DNA of 10,555 bases. Source: Tidjanibacter sp. Lineage in GTDB: Bacteria > Bacteroidota > Bacteroidia > Bacteroidales > Rikenellaceae. The notes under the pieces were generated by a model, which made no database searches, was not told the origin of the DNA, and worked only from the letters and a program-made list of their open reading frames with translations. The DNA lies in NCBI GenBank assembly GCA_017379955.1, contig JAFNVE010000065.1:1-10555 (forward strand), read 5' to 3'. Shown one piece after another: positions 1 to 6,301 of the stretch. The position numbers and the translations under genes were made by a program. Position 1 is the first letter of the stretch; each line of letters opens with the position of its first letter.

Positions 1-1265
1 GAGTAATCTTTCCACTTGTCGGGGTAGCCAATCTTCACGGTGAAGTTAGCGAGTTTCTCCTGTGCCTTAGCCTTGGTCTGGTCGCCCATCCAGTCGAGTG
101 CAGCGATATGCTCACCAAGTGCGGTTTGCAAGTTGGCAACCATCTCCAACATACGCTCCTTGTCGCTCTCGGCAAAATACTTGGAAACATAAATCTCACC
201 AACAGCCTCCGAAAGCAACGAGTTGGGTACTGCCATAGCACGCTTCCAGCGAGCACGCTGCTCCTGCTGACCCGAAAGGGTACGCTCGTAGAACTCAAAC
301 GATGCAGTAACAAAATCATCGCTGAGCGACGATGCAGCACCATCAACCAAGTGGGTAAGGAGGTAGTATTTCAAATCCTCAACGGGTGCGGTAGCAATCA
401 GATTGATAGTTGCGTCGAGAGCCGAGGGCTGACCAAGAATAATCTTATCGAACTTGCCTGCACCCATACCTGCAAAGTAGTTATCCCAATCCACAACGCT
501 ATACTTAGCCTTGAAGTCGGTCATCGACATAGGGTTATAACTGCGAGCAACATCGCGCAACTCCACATTGGTCCAAGCAGCCTCAGCGAGTGCATCCTCA
601 ATGCGCAAATCTGCATCGATAGCACGAAGCGCATCTGCCTCATCCATACCGATAAGGTGGAAGATGGTAGCAAGGTATTGCTTGTAGGCCTCGCGGATAT
701 GCTGGTTTGCGGGGTCGAGGTAGTAGTCGCGCTCACCCATAGTGAGGCCACCCTGCTGGATATACATCACATTATTGCGGCTGTCCATCATATCGGCATC
801 AACACCCACACCAAAGAAAGGCGAGCCATTGGAAGCGTGCATACGATAAATCTCGGCCAATACATCCTCGCGCGAGTCGATAGAGAGGATATTCTCTACA
901 TAGCTCATAATAGGCTCCGCACCCTCAGCATTGAGGCGCACCGAGTCAAGACCAAGTTTGTAGAGGTCGCTAATCTTCTGCTCCACACTACCTGCCTCAG
1001 CCTTCGACTTAGCCATATCGGCAAAGAGTTCGTTCAGGCGGATCTCGTTCTGCTCGCGCAACACATCAAACGAGCCATAGCGCGAAAATTCGGGCTTCAA
1101 GGGATTCTTAGCCTGCCAGCCACCGGTGGCATACTGATAGAAATCGTCCTGAAGGTTGATAGTTGTGTCCAAATTGGTCAAATCAATTCCTGGAACGCTG
1201 GTACTCTGCGACTTACAGCCAGAGAGAGCCGCCAACGCAAATGCAATAATCATACACTTTTTCAT
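1..1265 (-). CDS. M13-family metallopeptidase lipoprotein (PepO/neprilysin-like), N-terminal part, cut by left edge
   Basis: The minus-strand frame is open from the ATG at 1265 to the window edge, giving about 421 codons. The protein begins with a basic-hydrophobic signal ending in a lipobox, Leu14-Ser-Gly-Cys17, so it should be an acylated lipoprotein. No acidic stretch follows Cys17, so periplasmic-facing retention is more likely than surface export (inference). Residues 40-50 (DDFYQYATGGW) match the start of the M13 N-terminal domain, which usually reads like NFYQYVNGxW. GERDYYL at 177-183 matches another conserved stretch of that domain. M13 enzymes are zinc endopeptidases of about 650-700 residues that cleave short peptides. 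The catalytic HExxH and downstream Glu lie in the C-terminal domain, outside this window, so activity cannot be judged. A good Bacteroidota promoter lies just upstream, and the gene is divergent from the serine hydrolase gene. Family assignment is firm. Confidence 0.92.
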   Translation of the reverse strand, partial: MKKCMIIAFALAALSGCKSQSTSVPGIDLTNLDTTINLQDDFYQYATGGWQAKNPLKPEFSRYGSFDVLREQNEIRLNELFADMAKSKAEAGSVEQKISDLYKLGLDSVRLNAEGAEPIMSYVENILSIDSREDVLAEIYRMHASNGSPFFGVGVDADMMDSRNNVMYIQQGGLTMGERDYYLDPANQHIREAYKQYLATIFHLIGMDEADALRAIDADLRIEDALAEAAWTNVELRDVARSYNPMSMTDFKAKYSVVDWDNYFAGMGAGKFDKIILGQPSALDATINLIATAPVEDLKYYLLTHLVDGAASSLSDDFVTASFEFYERTLSGQQEQRARWKRAMAVPNSLLSEAVGEIYVSKYFAESDKERMLEMVANLQTALGEHIAALDWMGDQTKAKAQEKLANFTVKIGYPDKWKDY

Positions 1266-1288
1266 GTTAATAAAGTATTAAAGACCCG

Positions 1289-1320
1289 CAAAGATATTTT
1301 ATTTCAGGCCGAATATCAAA
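1289..1320 (-). promoter_or_regulatory. Bacteroidota-type promoter for the M13 peptidase gene
   Basis: Read on the minus strand, TTTG (1317-1320) is followed after exactly 20 bp by TATCTTTG (1289-1296). This matches the primary sigma factor consensus of Bacteroidota (-33 TTTG, -7 TAnnTTTG). The predicted transcription start is near 1282, leaving a leader of roughly 17 nt with no Shine-Dalgarno sequence, which is common in this phylum. Confidence 0.75.
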
Positions 1321-1399
1321 CCTATTAGCGAAAAAATAGACCTCGCGGCACGATATTCGCTCCTGAGCAACAATGTAAACATAAAATCAAGTAGTTAAG

Positions 1400-2704
1400 A
1401 TGAAAAGATTAATCGTAATTATTATGGCAACAACACTTAGCACAACACTCTCTGCCCAACAGCTTTCAGCCGAAGAGAGCGACCCCAAAACCACAAAATA
1501 CATGCAGGGCTACCCTCCCCCTGCCGACAAGCGCATCAATGCACGCGACGGCTCCTTTTTCGAATTTCCCGCCCTGCGTTACAGCGTCTGCCATATGAGG
1601 GAGTTTATGCCCACGGTCGGCGTTGAGAGGCTCAACCGAACACCCACGCACTGCTTTGAGTACTGCCTCGACCCCAATATCGACAACCTTACATTTACCC
1701 CGACAGGAACAACAGACACACTTACATTTGCCGAGTCGCTACCGCTGAACTACACAGACGGCATACTGATTCTGCATCGCGGAAAGATTATCTACGAGCG
1801 TTACTTTGGCGAACTCACTTCTGAGCGAGTGCATGCAGTGATGTCGGTCACCAAGTCGCTAACGGGAACTCTTGCCTCGGTATTGGCAGTGGAGGGGGTG
1901 ATAGACACAGCACAAACCGTGGCCTACTACATCCCCGAACTTGCCGAGTCGGGATTTGGCGATGCCACGGTGCGTCAGGTGATGGATATGACAACCGCAA
2001 TCAAATACAGCGAAGACTACACCGACCCAGAGGCTGAGGTGTGGAAATTCTCGGCAGCAGGCAATGCGATGATAGAACACCCCGAGGGGACACCACAAGG
2101 CTACTACGACTATCTACCGCAGATTGTTAAGGATGGCGAGCACGGCAATGTATTTGGCTATCGCACGGTAAATAGCGATGTGCTTGGTTGGATTATTGCA
2201 CGCGCATCGGGTAAAACGGTTGCCGAGTTGATGCAGGAGGTATTTTGGGGCCAGATGGGTATGGAACTCGATGGGTATTATCAGGTGGATGCGCTCGGTA
2301 TTCCCTTTGCAGGCGGTGGCTTTAATGCCGGACTTAGGGACTTGGCACGCTTTGGCGAGATGATTCGACTTGGTGGCACTTGGCGAGGAGTTCAGATAAT
2401 CCCAGAGGAGGCAGTCAAGGATATCACCGAGGGTGGTAGTGCCGAGCCTTTTGCCCGCTCAACCTATGCCAAAGGGCTTCCAGGATGGAGTTATAGAGAT
2501 ATGTGGTGGAAGAGCAATAATAAGGATGGTGCATTTATGGCGCGTGGCGTTCACGGACAGGCAATATATATAGACCCCGCAGCTGAAATGGTGCTTATTC
2601 GCTTGGCTTCAAGCGACAAGGCAAGCAACACCTTGCTCGACCCGATGTCATTACCGGCATATCAAGCAGTAGCAGATTACTTGAAAGGGAAGAGGGAGAT
2701 TTAG
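1400..2704 (+). CDS. Secreted serine hydrolase, beta-lactamase/NylB (class C-like) family
   Basis: This 434-residue protein starts with a signal peptide (MKRLIVIIMATTLSTTLSAQ), probably cleaved after Ala19 or nearby, so it should act in the periplasm or envelope. The serine-hydrolase fold of class C beta-lactamases, esterases and 6-aminohexanoate-dimer hydrolase is shown by the SxxK motif Ser149-Val-Thr-Lys152 (nucleophile and general base). The Tyr motif follows as Y254-R-T-V-N-S in a GYRTVNSDVLGW context typical of the NylB-like branch, and a C-terminal HGQ motif at 385-387 replaces the KTG box. The true substrate is unknown; family members hydrolyse esters, D-peptides or amides, and this sequence does not predict antibiotic resistance. 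The ATG at 1400 is supported by the signal peptide. I see no clear promoter in the 134-bp divergent gap upstream. The last residues (KGKREI) are encoded by purine-rich sequence resembling the repeat that begins at the stop codon. Confidence 0.88.
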   Translation: MKRLIVIIMATTLSTTLSAQQLSAEESDPKTTKYMQGYPPPADKRINARDGSFFEFPALRYSVCHMREFMPTVGVERLNRTPTHCFEYCLDPNIDNLTFTPTGTTDTLTFAESLPLNYTDGILILHRGKIIYERYFGELTSERVHAVMSVTKSLTGTLASVLAVEGVIDTAQTVAYYIPELAESGFGDATVRQVMDMTTAIKYSEDYTDPEAEVWKFSAAGNAMIEHPEGTPQGYYDYLPQIVKDGEHGNVFGYRTVNSDVLGWIIARASGKTVAELMQEVFWGQMGMELDGYYQVDALGIPFAGGGFNAGLRDLARFGEMIRLGGTWRGVQIIPEEAVKDITEGGSAEPFARSTYAKGLPGWSYRDMWWKSNNKDGAFMARGVHGQAIYIDPAAEMVLIRLASSDKASNTLLDPMSLPAYQAVADYLKGKREI

Positions 2705-2790
2705 GGAGTGTAGGGAATTTAGAGAATTTAGGGAAAATTCTTCAAACTCACTGAGTTCACTAATCTCCTTAAACTCTTTAAACTCCCTAC
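2704..2790. repeat. 9-bp tandem repeat array arranged as an imperfect inverted repeat
   Basis: Four 9-bp units of the form GGGAATTTA occupy 2704-2739 (GGGAGTGTA, GGGAATTTA, GAGAATTTA, GGGAAAATT). Three units of the opposite orientation, TAATCTCCT, TAAACTCTT and TAAACTCCC, lie at 2761-2787. Together they can fold into a long imperfect hairpin centred near 2747. The array begins on the last base of the serine hydrolase stop codon. I know similar G/A-rich period-9 strings from Bacteroidales intergenic DNA, but cannot verify copy number here. Confidence 0.65.
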
Positions 2791-2792
2791 AA

Positions 2793-2827
2793 AAAACTGA
2801 GAGCAGTTCGATACTGCTCTCAGTTTT
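2793..2827. terminator. Bidirectional intrinsic terminator between convergent genes
   Basis: A perfect 14-bp inverted repeat (AAAACTGAGAGCAG at 2793-2806, its complement at 2814-2827) encloses a 7-nt loop. The stem core is CTGAGAGCAG, with A-tracts on the left and T-tracts on the right, so it reads as stem plus U-tract on both strands. It lies between the plus-strand serine hydrolase and the minus-strand ZIP gene and can serve both. Confidence 0.88.
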
Positions 2828-2832
2828 AGTAA

Positions 2833-2863
2833 ATTTTGAATCTTGAATTTTGCATTTTGAATT
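2833..2863. repeat. AT-rich TTTTGAA short repeat
   Basis: Three degenerate copies of the (A)TTTTGAAT motif follow each other: ATTTTGAATC, then TTGAATTTTGC, then ATTTTGAATT. It has no coding potential. It sits directly after the terminator and resembles low-complexity intergenic filler seen in Bacteroidales. No function is evident. Confidence 0.45.
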
Positions 2864-2884
2864 AAAAAGTCATATGATAGAGGA

Positions 2885-2966
2885 AATTTTGTGCTTCGTG
2901 ATGAAAGGCGAGCCGAAGTTTACTGAGCGTAAATGAGGCGAAGCCTTTCGAAGGAAGTGCAAAATT
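2885..2966. repeat. 82-bp palindromic intergenic element
   Basis: The left arm (2885-2923) and right arm (2929-2966) are complementary in blocks of 7, 4, 7 and 5 bases: the outer AATTTTG, then CTTC, GAAAGGC and the inner TTTAC, around a 5-nt loop (TGAGC, 2924-2928). The unpaired middle of each arm is itself self-complementary (GGC-GA-GCC on the left, GGC-GAA-GCC on the right), so side hairpins could form a cruciform or branched RNA. It may be a dispersed REP/MITE-like element. The right end is 18 bp from the ZIP stop codon, so it would lie in that gene's 3' untranslated RNA. Confidence 0.6.
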
Positions 2967-2984
2967 AACCAATCAGATGGTTTT

Positions 2985-3776
2985 TTACCCTAGGGCAACA
3001 TCCAATATCATCATCACAGTAAACCCTGCCATCACACCCCAAGTGCCGAGGTGGGAGTGTTCAGAAATCTTGGCATCGGGTATCAAATCTTCGGCAACAA
3101 CAAAAATCATCGCACCTGCCGCAAAGGCCAACATCCACGGATGCAAATCGATAATATGGGTCGAAAGATAGTAGCCAAGCAGTGCCGACAGAGGTTCAAC
3201 AACACCACTTGCGGTGCCAAACCAAAAGGCTCTGCGATTGCTACCCACAACATTTCGCATCGGGAGCGCAACGGCAGCACCCTCGGGGATATTCTGCACA
3301 CAGATACCGATAGCCAAGCCAAGCGCAGCCATATATGCCGCCATATCGCCCGCCACGGCAGCCGCACCAAAGGCAAAACCCACTGCCAAGCCCTCGGGGA
3401 TATTGTGAATAGTTACGGCAAAGAATAGTTTTATTGTTTTGTGTATCTGCGATTTGGGGCCTTCCTCCTCGTGAGTGTGGTTGTGGATATGAGGAATAAC
3501 CCTGTCGAGCAGCACAAGGAAGAGTCCACCAATCAAGAAGCCAACAGCGGCAGGCACCCAACTCAGGTCACCCCACTTAGCACTTGCGCTATCGATAGCA
3601 GGTATCAGCAGCGACCAAACGGAGGCGGCAATCATAATACCTCCCGCAAATCCCAAAAACAGAGTATTCAATCTCTCCGACAGTTCTTTGCGCACAAAGA
3701 GCACCACCGCAGAGCCGAGGGTTGTACCCAGAAAGAGCAGTACAAAACCCAATATAGTCAGTTGTGTTGTAGTCAT
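2985..3776 (-). CDS. ZIP-family divalent metal transporter (ZupT/GufA-like)
   Basis: This 263-residue, multi-pass inner-membrane protein has hydrophobic segments throughout and the ZIP hallmark pair. These are HNIPEGLAVG at residues 124-133 and QNIPEGAAVALPM at 161-173, whose His124, Glu128, Asn162 and Glu165 supply the transport-site metal ligands in known family members. A cytoplasmic-type His-rich loop (HIHNHTHEEE, residues 96-105) precedes the first of these, as expected for ZIP proteins. Length is normal for bacterial ZupT. ZIP proteins import zinc and often iron, cobalt, manganese or nickel; which metal is carried here cannot be read from the sequence. The ATG at 3776 gives the usual short N-terminus. 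It is a single-gene unit, converging on the serine hydrolase gene and divergent from the porin-like gene. Confidence 0.93.
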   Translation of the reverse strand: MTTTQLTILGFVLLFLGTTLGSAVVLFVRKELSERLNTLFLGFAGGIMIAASVWSLLIPAIDSASAKWGDLSWVPAAVGFLIGGLFLVLLDRVIPHIHNHTHEEEGPKSQIHKTIKLFFAVTIHNIPEGLAVGFAFGAAAVAGDMAAYMAALGLAIGICVQNIPEGAAVALPMRNVVGSNRRAFWFGTASGVVEPLSALLGYYLSTHIIDLHPWMLAFAAGAMIFVVAEDLIPDAKISEHSHLGTWGVMAGFTVMMILDVALG

Positions 3777-3817
3777 ATTCTCTAATTATTTCAATCTCTT
3801 TAATAATTGCTATAACA

Positions 3818-3825
3818 CAAAAATA
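3818..3825 (-). promoter_or_regulatory. Probable -7 promoter element for the ZIP gene
   Basis: On the minus strand TATTTTTG (3818-3825) fits the Bacteroidota -7 consensus TAnnTTTG. No clear TTTG lies at the expected distance upstream, so the -33 element is weak or absent. The leader would be about 35 nt long. Confidence 0.45.
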
Positions 3826-3873
3826 CACAAATTTTTCCAATTCGCACCATTGGAACACTCTTTGACAAAGGCA

Positions 3874-3893
3874 ATCGGTAAACCAAAACCGAT
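3874..3893. repeat. Short inverted repeat before the porin-like gene
   Basis: ATCGGT (3874-3879) and ACCGAT (3888-3893) form a 6-bp inverted repeat with an 8-nt spacer, 5 bp before the ATG at 3899. A second one, CTTTG-A-CAAAG, lies at 3860-3870. Either could be an operator or leader hairpin in the 122-bp divergent gap. No plus-strand promoter was recognised here. Confidence 0.3.
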
Positions 3894-3898
3894 GTATT

Positions 3899-4948
3899 AT
3901 GTCAAGATTTTTATTCGTTTTAGCAGTTGCACTCAGCACCACAATCACAAGTAAGGCTCAGAGTGCAATAGAGATAGAAGTCAACTACACTACCGAATTT
4001 CTCTACGGATTTGACACCGACAAAGCCAATTGGGCCAATGTTCTCGATGTTGATTTTTCGCGTAATCTATGGCGGGGTGGAAATATTCGCCTCAACCTAC
4101 TCTCATCGGACAATCTGCGCGACACGCGAGGCAAAGAGCCGATTGCACCCGATTTGGAGATATTCTCAGCCATTGAGGAGGAGAGCAGCCCGCTCACTCT
4201 GTTTATCTTCGGTATCAGTCAGAAAATCGGCATATCGGATGTATTTCTCGGGGTGCGTAACGTAAACGAAGATTACTTTGACACCCCTTGGAACTCGCTA
4301 TTCACTTCCCCATCCAATGGACTATATCCCTGCATCTCGGAGGGCTACCCGCTTGCAGATGCGCCACGTTCGGCTCTCTGTCTGCATAGCGAGATGCGAT
4401 TTTCGGAGCGTTGGCTCTACAAGAGTTCGCTGTACAATGGCGTAGCGACAAATGATTGGCTGAGGGTATTCAACTTCCGTCCTCGCAAACAAGGTCTCCT
4501 TGCCATCTCCGAACTCAGTTATTCGGGTCGCGAGGGGAGTTATGTTGGCTCCTATCATCTCGGGACCGTATTTGGCGACTGCTACGATGAGGAGAGAGGC
4601 AAGAAGGTCAAGAACGACTCATTTTGGCTACTTGCCGAGCAACCTCTCTACTATTCCCGTAGCGGGCAGACATTGCAACTACTCTTGCAGGGTGGCTACT
4701 CCACTGCGGGCAGTTGTCGCGGTTACTTTGGCATTGGCACCATTTGGCGCGGGCTATTCCAAAAGAGTGACTATGTAGGTCTGTTGGCTCAACGCTCGTT
4801 CCACGACGCGGGCGACGAGACAGATTGGGAACTCACCTATGCTATGGAGTGGGGACCGGCAACCATACAGCCCGCACTGCACCTGCTCTTTGGTGGGGAT
4901 AAGACCCGCGCCATTGGTGTGATGAAGATAGTGATGGAGTTCAACTAA
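3899..4948 (+). CDS. Putative outer-membrane porin, OprB (carbohydrate porin)-like
   Basis: This 349-residue protein has a signal peptide (MSRFLFVLAVALSTTITSKA, cleavage near residue 20) and alternating beta-strand-like segments with a short aromatic C-terminus (MEFN), as expected of an outer-membrane barrel. Three stretches recall OprB-family porins: NVNEDYFDTPWNSLF at 121-135, LLAEQPLYYSRSGQTLQLLL near 244-263, and the ending ELTYAMEWGPATIQPALHL at 311-329, which resembles the family's ExxYELTY..LQPDLQY stretch. OprB proteins let sugars diffuse through the outer membrane; the solute here is unknown. The ATG at 3899 is set by the signal peptide. Its stop codon overlaps that of crcB by 4 nt on the opposite strand. 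Assignment rests on motif resemblance only; an unrelated barrel protein remains possible. Confidence 0.62.
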   Translation: MSRFLFVLAVALSTTITSKAQSAIEIEVNYTTEFLYGFDTDKANWANVLDVDFSRNLWRGGNIRLNLLSSDNLRDTRGKEPIAPDLEIFSAIEEESSPLTLFIFGISQKIGISDVFLGVRNVNEDYFDTPWNSLFTSPSNGLYPCISEGYPLADAPRSALCLHSEMRFSERWLYKSSLYNGVATNDWLRVFNFRPRKQGLLAISELSYSGREGSYVGSYHLGTVFGDCYDEERGKKVKNDSFWLLAEQPLYYSRSGQTLQLLLQGGYSTAGSCRGYFGIGTIWRGLFQKSDYVGLLAQRSFHDAGDETDWELTYAMEWGPATIQPALHLLFGGDKTRAIGVMKIVMEFN

Positions 4949-5328
4949 GCACCTTTTATTATTGTTCGTCCTATCCACACCAGCACAAGACCAAGCAGGA
5001 AGGTTGCCGAGGAGTACAAGGCAAACTGAAACCAACGATGGTCGGCAAGGAGCAGATACATATCATCAGCAAAGGATGAAAAAGTTGTCAAACCACCACA
5101 AAAGCCTGTGATAAGAAAGACATTTGCCACAGGCGATACCAATTGGTGTCGCTCGGCAAGGCCAAAGAGAATACCAATCAGAAAACTACCCACCAGATTG
5201 ACCACAAAAGTCCCCCACGGAAAGTGGCTATGGGTGAGATGGGTAAAGAGTTTGCCTGTCAGGTAGCGGAGAGCGGAGCCGAAAAAGCCACCAAGTCCAG
5301 CGAAGAAGATAAGTTTTAAGGTCTGCAT
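4945..5328 (-). CDS. crcB: Fluoride channel/exporter CrcB (Fluc)
   Basis: The 127-residue protein has four hydrophobic segments and the Fluc signatures: GLGGFFGSALRY at 11-22, WGTFVVNLVGSFLIG at 38-52 and GFCGGLTTFSSF at 75-86. The last includes the Phe residues (83, 86) that line the fluoride pore in characterised Flucs. CrcB forms a dual-topology homodimer in the inner membrane and lets toxic fluoride leave the cell. The open frame extends upstream to a GTG at 5385, but the ATG at 5328 gives the normal family length and N-terminus and is preferred. A 10-bp palindrome lies directly before this ATG. The gene is divergent from ureA (156 bp apart). I looked for a fluoride riboswitch upstream and did not recognise one. 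Confidence 0.93.
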   Translation of the reverse strand: MQTLKLIFFAGLGGFFGSALRYLTGKLFTHLTHSHFPWGTFVVNLVGSFLIGILFGLAERHQLVSPVANVFLITGFCGGLTTFSSFADDMYLLLADHRWFQFALYSSATFLLGLVLVWIGRTIIKGA

Positions 5329-5329
5329 A

Positions 5330-5339
5330 ATTGTACAAT
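5330..5339. promoter_or_regulatory. Perfect 10-bp palindrome ATTGTACAAT before crcB
   Basis: ATTGTACAAT is a perfect palindrome located one base upstream of the preferred crcB start codon. It could be part of an operator, or chance in AT-rich DNA. No second copy was seen near ureA. Confidence 0.2.
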
Positions 5340-5434
5340 ATTTAAGGTTAAACACATTTGCCGCAAAGGGCAATTCTAATGCCACGAATAGTTCACGGAG
5401 AGGTGTGGCAAAGTATTTGTTTACTAAAAATCAC

Positions 5435-5460
5435 GTCATCGAGTCGGAAGGCTCGGTGAT
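5435..5460 (+). promoter_or_regulatory. GNRA-capped hairpin in the ureA leader
   Basis: As plus-strand RNA, 5435-5445 pairs with 5450-5460 in 11 consecutive pairs (three of them G-U), closing a GGAA loop that fits the GNRA tetraloop class. Because of the G-U pairs, the fold is much better on the plus strand than on the minus strand. It ends 24 nt before the ureA ATG and is not followed by a U-tract, so it is not an intrinsic terminator. It may stabilise the urease mRNA or be part of a larger regulatory leader. No Bacteroidota promoter consensus was recognised in this gap. Confidence 0.5.
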
Positions 5461-5484
5461 ATCACTAATTAAAAAATCAAAACT

Positions 5485-5787
5485 ATGCATTTGACACCGA
5501 AAGAGATTGACAAACTGATGTTGCTCTCGCTTGGCGAGATTGCCGAGCGTCGCAAACAGAAGGGGTTAAAACTGAACTACCCCGAGTCGGTAGCCTACAT
5601 CACCAGCGCAGCACTCGAAGGAGCTCGCGAGGGTAAGAGCGTCGAGGAGGTGATGAGCAGTGCCGCCAAGGTACTCACCCGCGATGATGTGATGGAGGGG
5701 GTTGCCGATATGATAACACTACTCCAAGTCGAAGCGGTATTTACCGACGGCTCGCGATTGGTTAGTATTCATAACCCCATAAAATAG
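5485..5787 (+). CDS. ureA: Urease gamma subunit
   Basis: This 100-residue protein has exactly the usual length of bacterial UreA. It begins [14 protein letters not shown], carries the conserved NYPESVAYI stretch at 31-39 (usually LNYPEAVAxI), and ends [19 protein letters not shown], all hallmarks of the family. UreA is the small structural subunit that packs with UreB and UreC into the cytoplasmic (UreABC)3 urease. It contributes no nickel ligands. It is the first gene of the urease operon, 8 nt ahead of ureB. The leader is AT-rich without a Shine-Dalgarno sequence but holds an 11-bp hairpin. Separate ureA and ureB genes are the common bacterial arrangement, unlike the fused subunit of Helicobacter. 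Confidence 0.98.
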   Translation: MHLTPKEIDKLMLLSLGEIAERRKQKGLKLNYPESVAYITSAALEGAREGKSVEEVMSSAAKVLTRDDVMEGVADMITLLQVEAVFTDGSRLVSIHNPIK

Positions 5788-5795
5788 AGCAGATT

Positions 5796-6299
5796 ATGAA
5801 AGAGAACAACAAACAACTTTACCCTAGCAAAAAGGGATTCACGCCTGATAAACCTATTGCAGTTGGGGGTGTACTCACAGCCCAGGAGCCTGTTGAGTAC
5901 AATGCGGATTGTAAGTCGACAAAGATTGAGGTGCGCAACACGGGCGACAGACCAATACAGGTTGGCTCGCACTACCACTTCTTTGAGGTAAACCGATACT
6001 TGGAGTTCGACCGTCCCGCCACTTTTGGCACACACCTCAACATACCTGCAACGACCGCTGTACGATTTGAGCCGGGCGAGAGCAAGATGGTGGAGGTAGT
6101 GCCTTTCGGAGGCAAACAGCGAATTATTGGCTTCAACGGACTTGTCGAGGGCTATGCAGGCGAGGAGGATGCACCAACATATCTTCCCAATCGCCACCGC
6201 GCATTTATGCGAGCGCACAAGCGAGGTTTCCGCTCGACAGCCGAGTGTTGCAACCATCATCAAGATACAGAAAAGTGTAAAACAACTAAAAAGGAGTAG
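5796..6299 (+). CDS. ureB: Urease beta subunit with C-terminal Cys/His-containing tail
   Basis: The 167-residue product contains the full beta-subunit core: [13 protein letters not shown] at about 24-36, then [20 protein letters not shown] at 47-66, then [15 protein letters not shown] at 81-95 and [15 protein letters not shown] at 105-119. UreB is a structural subunit of cytoplasmic urease and stabilises the UreC active-site flap region. The core of many homologues is about 100-125 residues. Here a basic segment ([13 protein letters not shown], 133-145) resembles the helical C-terminus of longer UreB proteins, and a further 17-residue tail (151-167) adds three Cys and two His ([11 protein letters not shown] at 151-161). 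The tail could bind metal, but this is inference. It also carries the Shine-Dalgarno sequence of ureC in its last codons, and the stop is 2 nt from the ureC start. Confidence 0.96.
   Translation: MKENNKQLYPSKKGFTPDKPIAVGGVLTAQEPVEYNADCKSTKIEVRNTGDRPIQVGSHYHFFEVNRYLEFDRPATFGTHLNIPATTAVRFEPGESKMVEVVPFGGKQRIIGFNGLVEGYAGEEDAPTYLPNRHRAFMRAHKRGFRSTAECCNHHQDTEKCKTTKKE
6291..6296 (+). promoter_or_regulatory. Shine-Dalgarno sequence for ureC
   Basis: AAGGAG lies 5 nt before the ureC ATG at 6302 and overlaps the last codons of ureB. It fixes the ureC start. It stands out because the other genes in this window lack a recognisable Shine-Dalgarno sequence. Confidence 0.75.
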
Positions 6300-6301
6300 T
6301 A

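Noticed and set aside
108..1328. 406-codon plus-strand open frame
   Set aside because: It is antisense to the M13 peptidase gene, which has a lipobox, family motifs and a promoter. The plus-strand translation shows no recognisable domain and reads as a shadow.
3850..3870. Sigma-54-like -24/-12 promoter before the porin-like gene
   Set aside because: TGGAAC then TTGAC resembles TGGCAC-N5-TTGCA, but the key GC of the -12 element is missing.
5329..5385. Longer CrcB starting at GTG 5385
   Set aside because: The extra 19 residues do not resemble a CrcB N-terminus. ATG 5328 gives the standard 127-residue protein.
5329..5484. Fluoride riboswitch or NikR operator between crcB and ureA
   Set aside because: I looked for the conserved fluoride-aptamer core on the minus strand and for a NikR-type GTATGA-spacer-TCATAC dyad. 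Neither was seen.
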